A stretch of 64,000 nt of DNA, from assembly GCF_036057275.1 (NCBI RefSeq), contig NZ_CP107945.1, forward strand, positions 6,820,001 through 6,884,000. The letters run 5' to 3'. The translations under genes were made by a program, and so were the position numbers. The notes beneath the pieces were generated by a model. It saw only the letters and a program-made list of their open reading frames with translations. It did not search any database and was not told the origin of the DNA. Origin of the DNA: Streptomyces sp. NBC_00390. Lineage in GTDB: Bacteria > Actinomycetota > Actinomycetes > Streptomycetales > Streptomycetaceae. This document shows positions 7,963 through 16,839 of the stretch, one piece after another; the stretch's first letter is position 1; each line of letters begins with the position of its first letter.

Positions 7963-9114
7963 GTGTCCAGGCTCCAGGCCGAGCACCTGTACAAGGTGTT
8001 CGGCAGACGACCCGACGAAGCGGTGACCAGGCTCGAGGGCGGCGCCGGCCGCGACGAGCTGCGCGCCGAGGGCACGACCGCCGCGGTGATCGATGCGTCC
8101 TTCACCGTCGAGCCCGGCCAGATCTTCGTCGTCATGGGTCTGTCCGGGTCCGGCAAGTCCACGCTGCTGCGCATGCTCAACGGACTGCTGGAGCCGACCG
8201 CTGGACGGGTGCTCCACGACGGCCGCGATCTGACCGCGCTGGGCGCTCGCGACCTGCGCGAGGTGCGTTCGAAGCGGATCAGCATGGTCTTCCAGCACTT
8301 CGCGCTGTTCCCGCACCGCAGCGTGCTGGAGAACGCGGGCTACGGCCTCGAGGTCCAGGGTGTCCCGCGCGAAGTGCGGGCGCGCCGCGCCGCCGAGGCA
8401 CTGGAGCTGGTGGGCCTCGCCGGCTGGGAGAACTCCTGGCCGGACGAGCTCTCCGGCGGCATGCAGCAGCGCGTGGGCCTCGCCCGGGCGCTCGCGACGG
8501 ACGCCGATCTGCTCCTGATGGACGAGTCCTTCAGCGCCCTGGACCCGCTGATCCGGCGCGACATGCAGGATCAGCTGCTCCACCTGCAGAAGCGGCTCAA
8601 GAAGACCATCGTCTTCATCACCCACGACCTCAACGAGGCCATGCGCCTGGGCGACTCGATCGCCGTCATGCGCGACGGCCGGATCGTGCAGCTCGGCACG
8701 GCCGAGGACATCCTCGTCACCCCGGCCAACGACTACGTCGCCTCGTTCACCCAGGACGTCGACCGTTCCCGCGTGCTCACCGCGGGCGCGATCATGGCCG
8801 ATCCGGAGACCGTGTACGGCACGAGGACCGACAGCGGCAAGGTGCTGCGCTCCGCGGCGGACGTGCTTGCCGCGGCGCCCGCCACCGTCACGGAGCGGAC
8901 TCCGGTCATCGAGCTGTTCACGCCCTGCGCCGACAGCGGACACGCCGTCGCCGTCGTCGACGACGAGGGCGAGCTGACCGGTGTCGTGCCCAGGGGGCGG
9001 CTGCTGGCCGTGCTCGGCGAGCCGATGAGCCCCGCCGGCACGAACGGCATCCCCGCGCAGACCGAGGCCGCCGACCGGGCCGGTGCCGCGGCGAAGGAGG
9101 TGGCCCGTGCCTAG
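7963..9114 (+). CDS. Glycine betaine/L-proline ABC transporter ATP-binding protein
   Basis: A 383-residue ProV/OpuAA-type ATPase. Walker A (GLSGSGKST) lies near residue 66, the signature LSGGMQQRVGLARAL and Walker B LLLMDESFSALDPL follow, and the C-terminal region (VAVVDDEGELTGVVPRGRLL) is CBS-like, as in osmosensing OpuA ATPases. GTG 7963 follows GCGAGG; ATG 7948 is also possible. It energises uptake of compatible solutes during osmotic stress with the fused permease/binding protein next door, whose GTG lies 8 bases inside this gene. Confidence 0.93.
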   Translation: MSRLQAEHLYKVFGRRPDEAVTRLEGGAGRDELRAEGTTAAVIDASFTVEPGQIFVVMGLSGSGKSTLLRMLNGLLEPTAGRVLHDGRDLTALGARDLREVRSKRISMVFQHFALFPHRSVLENAGYGLEVQGVPREVRARRAAEALELVGLAGWENSWPDELSGGMQQRVGLARALATDADLLLMDESFSALDPLIRRDMQDQLLHLQKRLKKTIVFITHDLNEAMRLGDSIAVMRDGRIVQLGTAEDILVTPANDYVASFTQDVDRSRVLTAGAIMADPETVYGTRTDSGKVLRSAADVLAAAPATVTERTPVIELFTPCADSGHAVAVVDDEGELTGVVPRGRLLAVLGEPMSPAGTNGIPAQTEAADRAGAAAKEVARA

Positions 9115-10903
9115 GCTTCCTCTCGGCGCCTGGGTCGACAGCGGTGTCGACTGGCTCCAGAGCCACCTTTCCTGGCTCTTCGACGCGATCAGTTCGCTCG
9201 TCACCGGTATGTACGACGGCATCGAGGCCGCGCTCCTGGCGCCCGAGCCGCTGCTTTTCGGCGGCATCCTCGCCGTCGTCGCCTGGTGGCTGCGCGGGCT
9301 GCCCGCAGGCGGCCTCACCTTCGCCGGCTTTGCGCTGATCGACTCCGTCGATCTGTGGGACGACGCCATGTCGACCCTCTCGCTGGTGCTCGTCGCCACG
9401 CTCGTCACTCTGGCGATCGCGGTGCCGCTCGGCATCTGGGCATCCCGGTCCGCGGCAGTCAGCGCCGTGACCAGGCCGGTCCTGGACTTCATGCAGACCA
9501 TGCCGGCCATGGTCTACCTGATCCCCGGCATCATCTTCTTCGGCGTCGGCGTGGTGCCCGGCATCATCGCCACCATCGTCTTCGCCCTGCCGCCCGGCGT
9601 ACGGATGACCGAGCTCGGCATCCGGCAGGTCGACGAGGAGCTCGTCGAGGCCGCGGAGGCCTTCGGCACCACACCGCGCAACACGCTGCTGCGCGTCCAG
9701 CTCCCGCTCGCCCTGCCGACGATCATGGCCGGCATCAACCAGGTGATCATGCTGGGGCTGTCCATGGTGGTCATCGCCGGAATGGTCGGCGGCGGCGGCC
9801 TCGGCGGCGCCGTCTACCGGGCCATCGGGAACGTCGACATCGGTCTCGGCTTCGAGGCGGGCATCTCCATCGTCATCCTCGCCATGTACCTGGACCGGAT
9901 CACCGGGGCCCTCGGCCGCCAGGTCTCGCCGCTCGGCCGCCGTGCGTCGGCCAAGGCACGTGCCGCCACCGGCGGCGCGAAGATCTGGACATACCGTCCG
10001 CGGGCGTCGGTCGCGGTCGTCGGCATCGTCGTCCTCGCGCTGGTCGCGGGAGGCATGGGCATGTTCGGCGGCGCCCCGCAGACCGCCGCGTCCGGCGGCG
10101 CGGACATCGGCAAGGGCAGGAAGATCTCGCTCGGCTACATCCCGTGGGACGAGGGGATCGCCTCCACCTTCCTGTGGAAGGAACTGCTGGAGAAGCGCGG
10201 CTTCGAGGTCGAGGCCCGGCAGCTGGAGGCCGGAGCGCTCTACACCGGCCTCGCCGGCGGCCAGATCGACTTCCAGACCGACGCCTGGCTCCCGGTCACC
10301 CACGCCCAGTACTGGAAGAAGTACGGGAACAAGCTGGAGGACCTGGGCGCCTGGTACGGCCCCACTTCGCTGGAGCTGTCCGTGCCCGCCTACATGAAGG
10401 GCGTCGACTCGCTCGAGGACCTCAAGGGCAGCTCGAGCCGGTTCAAGGGCCGGATCGTCGGCATCGAGCCGAGCGCCGGAATGATGGGCATCCTCAAGGA
10501 CAAGGTGCTGAAGGAGTACGGCCTCGAGGGCGAGTACAAGATCGTCGACGGTTCCACGCCCGGGATGCTCGCCGAACTGAAGCGCGCGTACGACAAGAAG
10601 GAGCCCATCGTCACCACCCTGTGGTCGCCGCACTGGGCCTACAGCACCTACGACCTGAAGAAGCTCAAGGATCCGAAGGGCACCTGGGGCAAGGGCGACG
10701 GGGTGCACACGCTGGCGCGCAAGGGCTTCGCCGCCGACAACCCCGAGGTCGGCACCTGGCTGAAGAACTTCAAGCTGACCGAGAAGCAGCTCACCGGCCT
10801 CGAGGCGCAGATCCAGAAGACCGGCAAGGGCAAGGAGCAGGACGCCGTCCGGGCCTGGCTGAAGGAGAACCCGGGTCTCGCGGACCGGCTCGCTCCGCAC
10901 TGA
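9107..10903 (+). CDS. Glycine betaine ABC transporter permease fused to substrate-binding protein
   Basis: A 598-residue fusion. Residues about 1-300 hold the BPD_transp_1 permease with several membrane helices and the EAA-type loop (EELVEAAEAFGTTPRNTLLRVQLPLALP). Another helix follows near 305-325, and from about 345 an OpuAC-type binding domain (ISLGYIPWDEGIASTFLWKEL ... DFQTDAWLPVTHAQYW) would lie outside the membrane, tethered to the permease. Such permease-receptor chimeras are known in OpuA-type transporters. GGAGG precedes GTG 9107. With the ATPase it forms a complete two-gene system ended by a strong terminator. Confidence 0.93.
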   Translation: MPRLPLGAWVDSGVDWLQSHLSWLFDAISSLVTGMYDGIEAALLAPEPLLFGGILAVVAWWLRGLPAGGLTFAGFALIDSVDLWDDAMSTLSLVLVATLVTLAIAVPLGIWASRSAAVSAVTRPVLDFMQTMPAMVYLIPGIIFFGVGVVPGIIATIVFALPPGVRMTELGIRQVDEELVEAAEAFGTTPRNTLLRVQLPLALPTIMAGINQVIMLGLSMVVIAGMVGGGGLGGAVYRAIGNVDIGLGFEAGISIVILAMYLDRITGALGRQVSPLGRRASAKARAATGGAKIWTYRPRASVAVVGIVVLALVAGGMGMFGGAPQTAASGGADIGKGRKISLGYIPWDEGIASTFLWKELLEKRGFEVEARQLEAGALYTGLAGGQIDFQTDAWLPVTHAQYWKKYGNKLEDLGAWYGPTSLELSVPAYMKGVDSLEDLKGSSSRFKGRIVGIEPSAGMMGILKDKVLKEYGLEGEYKIVDGSTPGMLAELKRAYDKKEPIVTTLWSPHWAYSTYDLKKLKDPKGTWGKGDGVHTLARKGFAADNPEVGTWLKNFKLTEKQLTGLEAQIQKTGKGKEQDAVRAWLKENPGLADRLAPH

Positions 10904-10932
10904 CAGCCCGTGACCGTCCTCCCGGACGGCCG

Positions 10933-10972
10933 AAAGGGGTGGGTCCCGCCACACGGCGGGACCCACCCCTTT
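10933..10972 (+). terminator. Strong intrinsic terminator after the betaine transporter
   Basis: A perfect 18-bp stem (10933-10950 and 10955-10972) with an ACAC loop; the stem begins AAAGGGG and ends CCCCTTT. It lies 30 bases past the stop codon. Confidence 0.9.
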
Positions 10973-11095
10973 CCGTTGCGGTGCCCGAGGCCCCATGCTG
11001 CGGGCGTGCCACCCGTGTACTCCTGCGCTCGGTGAGTCCCCGCGGCCGGATGCTGCGTAAGGTGAGACAGGACCCAGGGGAGGGGAGCCCGGCCC

Positions 11096-11692
11096 ATGGA
11101 CGCGAAGGACGCGAAGGACGCGAAGGAGAGGAAAGAGCCTCTCCGCGTGGGCGCGGCCGTGCGCAGACGCCGGCGCGCCCTCGGCCTCACGCTTGCCGCC
11201 GTCTCGGCGCGCAGCGGAGTGTCCGTGCCGTTCCTCAGCCAGGTCGAGAACGAGCGGGCCCGGCCCAGCATGCGCTCGCTGCAGCGGGTCGCCGACGCCC
11301 TGGACACCACGGCCGGCCTGCTGCTGGCCGCATCCGACGCGGCGCGCACCGTCGATCTCGTACGGGCCGGCGACGACGCCCGTCCGCAGCCCGGCCCCGG
11401 CTCCCGGATCCGCAGCCTGGTGCGCGGACAGCATCAGCTGCACGCCCTCGAATTCAGCGGCGAGCAGGACACCGGGCGCGAGTACAAGCACCGCAACGAC
11501 GAGCTGCTCTACGTCGCCGACGGCGCCGTGGAGGTGGAGGCCGAGGGCCGGGCCTACCGGCTGGGGCGCGGCGACTCGCTGTTCCTGTCCGGCGGGGTAC
11601 GGCACCGGTGGCGCGCCACCGCACCGGACACCCGCATCCTCGTCGTCGCGGTGGCCGAACACGTCGATGCCTCCGGCGACCCGCGCGGCTGA
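11096..11692 (+). CDS. XRE-family regulator with C-terminal cupin domain
   Basis: A 198-residue regulator. Residues about 17-70 form a Cro/C1 helix-turn-helix (LGLTLAAVSARSGVSVPFLSQVENERARPSMRS spans it) and residues about 115-190 a cupin sensor (EYKHRNDELLYV ... GDSLFLSGGVRHRWRA). Such proteins often control nearby transport or catabolic genes in response to a small ligand. The first residues, DAKDAKDAKE, come from a threefold 9-base repeat and may be a short acidic-basic tail or an upstream non-coding repeat. The next gene starts 11 bases downstream, so the two are probably co-transcribed. Confidence 0.9.
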   Translation: MDAKDAKDAKERKEPLRVGAAVRRRRRALGLTLAAVSARSGVSVPFLSQVENERARPSMRSLQRVADALDTTAGLLLAASDAARTVDLVRAGDDARPQPGPGSRIRSLVRGQHQLHALEFSGEQDTGREYKHRNDELLYVADGAVEVEAEGRAYRLGRGDSLFLSGGVRHRWRATAPDTRILVVAVAEHVDASGDPRG

Positions 11693-11703
11693 GGGGCTCC
11701 CCG

Positions 11704-12426
11704 GTGCGTGTTGTGTCGCTGGTGCCCTCGCTGACCGAGGCCGTCGCCGTCAGCGCCCCCGGGCTGCTGGTCGGTGCCACCGACTGGTGCAGTCACCCGG
11801 CCGACCTGGATGTCGTACGGATCGGCGGCACCAAGAACCCGGACGTGTCGGCCGTCGTCGGGCTGCGGCCCGACCTGGTGATCGCGAACGAGGAGGAGAA
11901 CCGCGCACCCGACCTGACCGCCCTGCGGGACGCGGGCGTCGAGGTGGTGCTCACCGAGGTGCGTGACCTGGACCAGGCGTTCACCGAACTGGAGCGGGTG
12001 CTGGTGACCGGATGCGCGCTGCCACGGCCACGCTGGCTGGACGAGGCACAGCGGGCCTGGTCGCGGGTCGAGCCGCTGACCGGGCTGCGTGCCGTGGTGC
12101 CCGTCTGGCGGCGGCCGTGGATGGTGCTCGGCCGCGACACCTTCGCCGGCGATCTGCTGGCCCGGCTCGGCGTCGCCAATGTGTACGCGGACCACGAGGA
12201 GCGCTACCCCCGCATCCCGCTGGAGGAGTTGCGGGCGAGCGGCGCCGATCTGGTCGTCCTGCCCGACGAGCCCTACGCCTTCGGCCCTGACGACGGTCCC
12301 GAGGCGTTCCCCGGCCTGCCCGCCTCCTTCCTCGACGGCAGGCATCTGACCTGGTACGGCCCCTCGTTGGTGACTGCCCCGCAGGTGCTCAGCGCGGCGC
12401 TGCGAGCAGCACACCATCGGATGTAA
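11704..12426 (+). CDS. Helical-backbone metal receptor (BtuF/cobalamin-binding-like) protein
   Basis: A 240-residue type III periplasmic-binding-protein fold: RVVSLVPSLTEAV at the start, WCSHPADL, RPDLVIANEEENR, and GRDTFAGDLLARLGVANVY in the second lobe. No signal peptide or lipobox is present, so it is probably cytosolic, as in many actinobacterial members annotated as cobalamin-binding. GTG 11704 follows GAGGGG. It sits directly behind the XRE-cupin regulator. Its ligand cannot be inferred. Its 3' end marks the left edge of the accessory island. Confidence 0.85.
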   Translation: MRVVSLVPSLTEAVAVSAPGLLVGATDWCSHPADLDVVRIGGTKNPDVSAVVGLRPDLVIANEEENRAPDLTALRDAGVEVVLTEVRDLDQAFTELERVLVTGCALPRPRWLDEAQRAWSRVEPLTGLRAVVPVWRRPWMVLGRDTFAGDLLARLGVANVYADHEERYPRIPLEELRASGADLVVLPDEPYAFGPDDGPEAFPGLPASFLDGRHLTWYGPSLVTAPQVLSAALRAAHHRM

Positions 12427-12439
12427 CTTCCTTCGCATG

Positions 12440-12563
12440 GGCCGGTGGTGATGTTCGACCGTCTCAATCGCGTCTTCCAGGTGCCGGGGGTCTCGCGTCA
12501 GGCGGTCGATGTCGTAAACGATCAGCCCGTCGACACGCTCACCGTTCGGTGCGAATCCCCGGA
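12440..12563 (-). pseudogene. Serine recombinase/integrase remnant
   Basis: The minus strand encodes GLIVYDIDRLTRDPRHLEDA, the signature of the resolvase catalytic domain of large serine integrases (the DRLTR arginine motif). Neither the catalytic serine segment nor the recombinase and zinc-ribbon domains are present; the frame dissolves on both sides. It lies 14 bases beyond the last core gene and marks an old integration event. Confidence 0.6.
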
Positions 12564-12700
12564 CCGATGACCTGGTACAGCGAGCACACTGGGGCAACTT
12601 ACAGGGGCAGAACTGGGCAGGGCTGGCACGGCTGTCCACGGAGGAGATCGAGGGCGAGATACTCGCCGGAGAGTCGGAGCCGTCGCTCTCCTGCTCCTCC

Positions 12701-13258
12701 GTGCTCTTGATGTCTCTGCCGGTCATCGGCACGAAACGCTGCTGCACCAAGACCCTTGGAGGGCCGAGCACGCGGGCGTTCTGCGTCCCCGAAGCCGTCG
12801 TTCAAGCCTCGCCCCGACATGAGCGGATCCTGCTCTTCCTTGCGGTGGCACTCATGGAATCTCTCGGCATCCATGCGCAGGTCACCACCGACGCGTCGTA
12901 CGAAGCCGTCGAAGGGTTCGTTGTTGCGCCCAACAAGGAAGCGATCATCGCCAACTGGGTTCGGGGTGATGGAATGTGGCATGTCGACGTGACCGGACGG
13001 TCCTCGATCGTCCGTGCGTTCACCAACGCCGCAGGCGACGTTGCCGCAGATTCGATCATCGAGGCGCCAACGGCAGGGCAGCGTCTGCGCGCCCTGGCGC
13101 ACTACCTCGATCTTCCTTGGACGTGGCTGATCCATCGATGTGGCCAGTTGGGCAAGTACGGAACATCGGGTCTGATCCAGTCCCGGAGCCGTCTCGTGTC
13201 AGCAGTCGGCCTCGACGCAGCATGCTCATACGTCGGCGCCCTACCGACCGATGGTTAG
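12701..13258 (+). CDS. Unrecognised protein, possibly an N-truncated regulator
   Basis: A 185-residue frame; ATG 12854 is an alternative start that would leave 134 residues. I do not recognise it with confidence. The C-terminal half (NWVRGDGMWHVDV ... AGQRLRALAHYLDLPWTWLIHRCGQLG) looks like a folded ligand-sensing region of a transcription regulator, but no helix-turn-helix is seen. Base use is less GC-rich than in core genes, like the next two genes. The asparaginase frame opens at its end (ATG 13251 overlaps this stop) and a good ribosome binding site follows, so the three probably form one transcript. The first 50 residues may be non-native sequence left by a deletion. Confidence 0.5.
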   Translation: MLLMSLPVIGTKRCCTKTLGGPSTRAFCVPEAVVQASPRHERILLFLAVALMESLGIHAQVTTDASYEAVEGFVVAPNKEAIIANWVRGDGMWHVDVTGRSSIVRAFTNAAGDVAADSIIEAPTAGQRLRALAHYLDLPWTWLIHRCGQLGKYGTSGLIQSRSRLVSAVGLDAACSYVGALPTDG

Positions 13259-13292
13259 CCAGCAAGCCACACAGCACATAGGGAAGGCTCAG

Positions 13293-14273
13293 ATGACGGA
13301 CAGGCATCGACACGTCGCAGTGTTCTCACTCGGCGGCACCATCGCGATGACCTCGCAGGATGCGGGCGGTGCGACCCCGACGCTCTCAGCAACTGATCTC
13401 GTGGCGGCCGTACCAGGCCTTGCCAAGACGGGTATCCAGATCCAGGTCCACGACTTCCGGCAACTTCCGGGGGCTTCGCTGGCGTTCAGTGACCTGCTCG
13501 ATCTCGTCAAGGAGATCGAAACGCTCGATGTGGACGGCGTGGTGATCACACAGGGCACGGACACCATCGAAGAGACCTCGTACCTGATCGACCTCGTGTA
13601 CTCAGCCGAGATGCCGATCGTGGTCACAGGAGCGATGCGCAACGCGAGCATGGCGGGTGCCGACGGGCCGGCCAACGTGCTCGCAGCCGTCCGTGTCGCA
13701 GCCAGCGCCGAGGCCAGAGGGCTTGGGACCGTGGTTGTGTTCGGCGAGGAGATTCACGCAGCCCGATGGGTACGCAAGAGTCACGCCACCAGTCCTACCG
13801 CGTTCACGTCCTACCCCGGACCGGTTGGATACGTCGCGGAGGATCGAGTCCGGATCTGGAGCCGGCCGGCCGACGAGCCCAGGATCCCGCTCAATCCGCT
13901 CAGCAACGACGTCAGGACCGCAGTGGCGCTCGTCGGACTCGGAGATGATGGAGTCGTTCTGCGAGCGATCGGAGCGCAGGTCAACGGCTTGGTTGTTGCC
14001 GCGTTTGGCGCCGGTCACGTTCCGATGAGCTGCGTTGATGCCCTGGCAGACCTTGCCAAGGAGATGCCGGTCATTCTGGCGACGCGCACCGGGGCTGGAC
14101 CTGTCCTCTCCGATACCTACGGATTCCCAGGTTCGGAAGCCGATCTGCTGTCCCGTGGGCTCATCGCGGCCAACTCTCTCGGGCCCGTCAAAGCTCGGAT
14201 TCTGCTCCAACTCCTTTTGATGCGTGGTGCCGATACCAGCGAGATCGCAGAGCACCTCAGCCACATCCACTGA
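13293..14273 (+). CDS. L-asparaginase, bacterial two-domain family
   Basis: A 326-residue enzyme that hydrolyses L-asparagine to aspartate and ammonia. Catalytic features are in place: Thr16 in LGGTIAMT, Thr89-Asp90 in ITQGTDTIEE and Lys162 in ARWVRKSHA. No signal peptide is evident, so it should be cytosolic. ATG 13293 was preferred over ATG 13251 because GGGAAGG lies 5 bases upstream of it. It is followed after 26 bases by a PPC-domain gene, and it has lower GC than the chromosome around it, consistent with acquisition by transfer. Confidence 0.92.
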   Translation: MTDRHRHVAVFSLGGTIAMTSQDAGGATPTLSATDLVAAVPGLAKTGIQIQVHDFRQLPGASLAFSDLLDLVKEIETLDVDGVVITQGTDTIEETSYLIDLVYSAEMPIVVTGAMRNASMAGADGPANVLAAVRVAASAEARGLGTVVVFGEEIHAARWVRKSHATSPTAFTSYPGPVGYVAEDRVRIWSRPADEPRIPLNPLSNDVRTAVALVGLGDDGVVLRAIGAQVNGLVVAAFGAGHVPMSCVDALADLAKEMPVILATRTGAGPVLSDTYGFPGSEADLLSRGLIAANSLGPVKARILLQLLLMRGADTSEIAEHLSHIH

Positions 14274-14299
14274 CCCAGGCCCATCCTGAGAGGACCGTC

Positions 14300-14761
14300 T
14301 TGCGCAGCTACGAGTTGACCACCGGCCGAACCTTCGGAGTGGCATTCGACCACGGCGACGACTTCTTTCCCACACTCGCCGAGTTCTGCCGCAGCAACGG
14401 CGTACGGCACGGATACATCCCCATGTTCATCGCAGGCTTCGCCGAGGCCGAGATCGTCGGTGCGTGCGAGAAGCTGGAAGATCCAGAGGCTCCGGTATGG
14501 AGCAAGGTGCACCTGACCGGAGTCGAGGCGATGGGATGCGGAACTCTCGCCTACGACGCCGAGACGGATACGGTGTCGCCGCACATCCATACGTCACTCG
14601 GAGAGAAGGCGCGCTCAGCCAACGGGCATACAAGTCACTTGCTCAGCGCCCAGGTTCAGTTCCTCGTCGAGATGCTCGTGGTCGAGGTGATCTCACCGGT
14701 CATGACCCGTCCACAGAATCCGGACCTCTACAACGTCCCGCTACTGACCTTCGGTACATGA
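14300..14761 (+). CDS. PPC/DUF296 domain protein
   Basis: A 153-residue single-domain protein of the plant-and-prokaryote-conserved family. Recognisable segments are LTTGRTFGVAFDHGDDFFPTL at the start, the HIHTSLG metal-site histidines near residue 97, and GHTSHLL. Bacterial members form trimers and are often called DNA-binding, though their function is mostly unproven. The start is TTG 14300, with GAGAGGA 6 bases upstream; no ATG or GTG fits. It follows the asparaginase by 26 bases and should be co-transcribed. Confidence 0.85.
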   Translation: MRSYELTTGRTFGVAFDHGDDFFPTLAEFCRSNGVRHGYIPMFIAGFAEAEIVGACEKLEDPEAPVWSKVHLTGVEAMGCGTLAYDAETDTVSPHIHTSLGEKARSANGHTSHLLSAQVQFLVEMLVVEVISPVMTRPQNPDLYNVPLLTFGT

Positions 14762-15712
14762 TCTCCACGAGCGCCCGTTGAGTGGCGCGGACAGACTTTC
14801 CCTACATCATCAAGTGCTCGCTGCGCTCGCTGCCCGACCGGGGTTCGGGCGGTTAAGCCGGATCAGTGCCAGCCCAGCCGTTGCCACGCAGCCCAGCCAC
14901 AACGGCCCGGCTCCATCCTCAGCCGCCCATGCGACGAGTGGCCCCCAGAAGGTTCAAAGACAGCAGCGCACCACGCCCCGGGGGAAGAGGCGGACGCTCG
15001 GGAGAACACCACAGTTGACGCATCGAGCGTCTGCGTTCCCGGCCTCCTGAACTGCGGTAGCAGTCTGACGCGAGGTCAGAGGTGCCGCGCACAGCGCGGC
15101 GCCGCCGGCCGGACGCCGCCGCGCTTGCCCCTCAATGTCTACGCCACCGGGGCCGCACGTCGTCGCCCGCCCGCGCCCACGAGGGGGCGAAAAGAACCAG
15201 GCCGGGGGTGGGGACGATCGGCTCGCTTTACCCACCTCCCCGATTCGGGTCCCGCGTCGAGCAAGAGCAGGGGGCCACTCGGACGTATTACGGGCAGGGG
15301 ACAAGCCTGCCCGAGTAGCCGGCAAGCGTACGGCCCCCTGATCATGCACGACCCCATCCCGGACAGGACACCGGCCAAACCCGCACAGCCGACCTCGACA
15401 CTGTTGGTCTCGCACTGTTCATTGGGACGCATGGCGTCGATCCCGGGCAAGTACGAGAAGGCAGCGCCGAGGCTGGCGGTAGTCCTGGAAAAGGTGAAGC
15501 GGGGAATCAGCAGCACCCGCCGTGCCACTCATGCCGGGCATCTGTAGGTAGAGGCGTGTCAGGCGCTTGTCGAAGCCCTGTATGAATTACTCCGATTTGC
15601 TGATAATCGCTGCGTGTCGATCAGGTGTGACGATCGATCGGCTGCCCACGGGACAGGCTCGCCCTTGGGTTCGGACAAGGAGTCCCCAACCGATCGAACG
15701 AGGAGCGCGTAC
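14762..15712. other. Gene-poor stretch with a possible MFS remnant
   Basis: No gene is supported in these 951 bases. On the minus strand about 14810-14953 encodes a hydrophobic piece (AGPLWLGCVATAGLALIRL) that resembles the last helix of an MFS transporter, but it lacks a start and is cut by a stop. A hairpin with an 8-bp stem (15291-15298 with 15306-15313) is the only other structure seen. The rest is consistent with decayed DNA inside the island. Confidence 0.4.
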
Positions 15713-16378
15713 ATGAGTCCTGACAACAGGACAGGTTCCCGACTGGGACCTCTGCCCCGTCGAGCCAAGTGGAGGGCCAGCGGCACGATCGCCTCACTGG
15801 CGATGGTCCTGGCGGCCGGGGTGGTCAGTCCGGTCGCGGCCGCCGCTCCCAGCGTGAACGAACGCGTGAGCGCGACGAGCGGCCCGGGCGACAAGTGCAA
15901 GGACGGGCCGGGCCGCGGCGACAAGGACAACTGCAAGAAAGGCCCGAAGGGCGCAACCGGCGCAACAGGGCCCACGGGACCGTCGGGACCCACGGGTCCG
16001 ACGGGTCCGACGGGCACGCAGGGCGACCCGGGTGACCCGGGTCCGACCGGTCCGACGGGTCCGACCGGTCCCGCAGGGCCGACGGGCGCCACGGGTGCCA
16101 CCGGTGCTCCTGGTCTGACAGGGCTCGAGATTGTTTCTGTGCCCTTCTCGTGCGAACCGCAGCAGCTCTGTGGGGAGGACGCATCCTGTCCCCCGGGGAA
16201 GATTCTCACCGGCGGCGGTCTCTTCACTGAGCAGTGGAGCGGCGCTGCCCCCTACGTCGTGTCAAACGGGCCGCTGACAAGCACCCAATGGTTCGCGCAG
16301 GTCCAAAACCAATCTCCGACGGAATCGTTCGCGTCCGACCATTTCGTACGGGCGATCTGCGCGGACGTGGACGGCTGA
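15713..16378 (+). CDS. Secreted collagen-like repeat protein
   Basis: A 221-residue protein. Residues 1-45 are a long signal peptide (RRAKWRASG, a hydrophobic stretch, then SPVAAAAPS). Residues about 77-138 are roughly 20 Gly-X-Y triplets, mostly GPT and GAT, which should form a collagen-like triple helix. The last 80 residues are a separate domain with several cysteines (FSCEPQQLCGEDASCPPGK) and a C-terminal AICADVDG. ATG 15713 follows GAGGAG. It is probably surface-exposed or released and may mediate adhesion or assembly (inference). GPT triplets use GGT/GGA-rich codons unlike the neighbours, as usual for such repeats. Confidence 0.85.
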   Translation: MSPDNRTGSRLGPLPRRAKWRASGTIASLAMVLAAGVVSPVAAAAPSVNERVSATSGPGDKCKDGPGRGDKDNCKKGPKGATGATGPTGPSGPTGPTGPTGTQGDPGDPGPTGPTGPTGPAGPTGATGATGAPGLTGLEIVSVPFSCEPQQLCGEDASCPPGKILTGGGLFTEQWSGAAPYVVSNGPLTSTQWFAQVQNQSPTESFASDHFVRAICADVDG

Positions 16379-16839
16379 GGCGAAGTCCCGACAGCCAAGA
16401 GTGCCGGGCCCTCACCAGTGCGTGTTTCTCCACGTCGGATTGCGACTGTCGTCACCACAGCTGATCGCCTCGGGGTGACGAAGGGCTGTGTGCCAGATCG
16501 AGCGGTCAGATCGTGCTGTACAGCAGTGGAGTACAGCAACACGCCGACTGCGGCTGACCTTCAACACACCTGAGAAGCCGGGAAGCCAGCCCAGCAGACC
16601 TCAGCGACCGCCCCGCCGATAGTTCACATCGAGGGTCAGGGTGAGTGTCTAACTGCGTGACAACGCCGACGCACAACAGCGGACACCCGCGCACACCGAC
16701 GGACTATCGCAGCATTGAAAGGCACGGCGGCCCAAGGTCGGGCGCCCGGCCATGGTGCTTCGGGACGAAAGGTCAGGCGGGCCGGGGACTTGCCTCGGCC
16801 CTCGAGACTGCGCCTGCCGCTGGCGCCCATGGCCGTGGT
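16379..16839. other. Intergenic stretch carrying one copy of a 20-base direct repeat
   Basis: No gene is supported here. The sequence GTGCCAGATCGAGCGGTCAG at 16490-16509 recurs on the same strand at 19162-19181, on the other side of the APC permease gene. Confidence 0.5.
16490..16509 (+). repeat. 20-base direct repeat, left copy
   Basis: Identical in all 20 positions to 19162-19181; the match ends abruptly on both sides. The pair brackets the APC permease gene. Confidence 0.85.

Noticed and set aside
14778..15547. Several 60-150 codon frames in the gap after the PPC gene
   Set aside because: None has a ribosome binding site, domain or consistent codon use.
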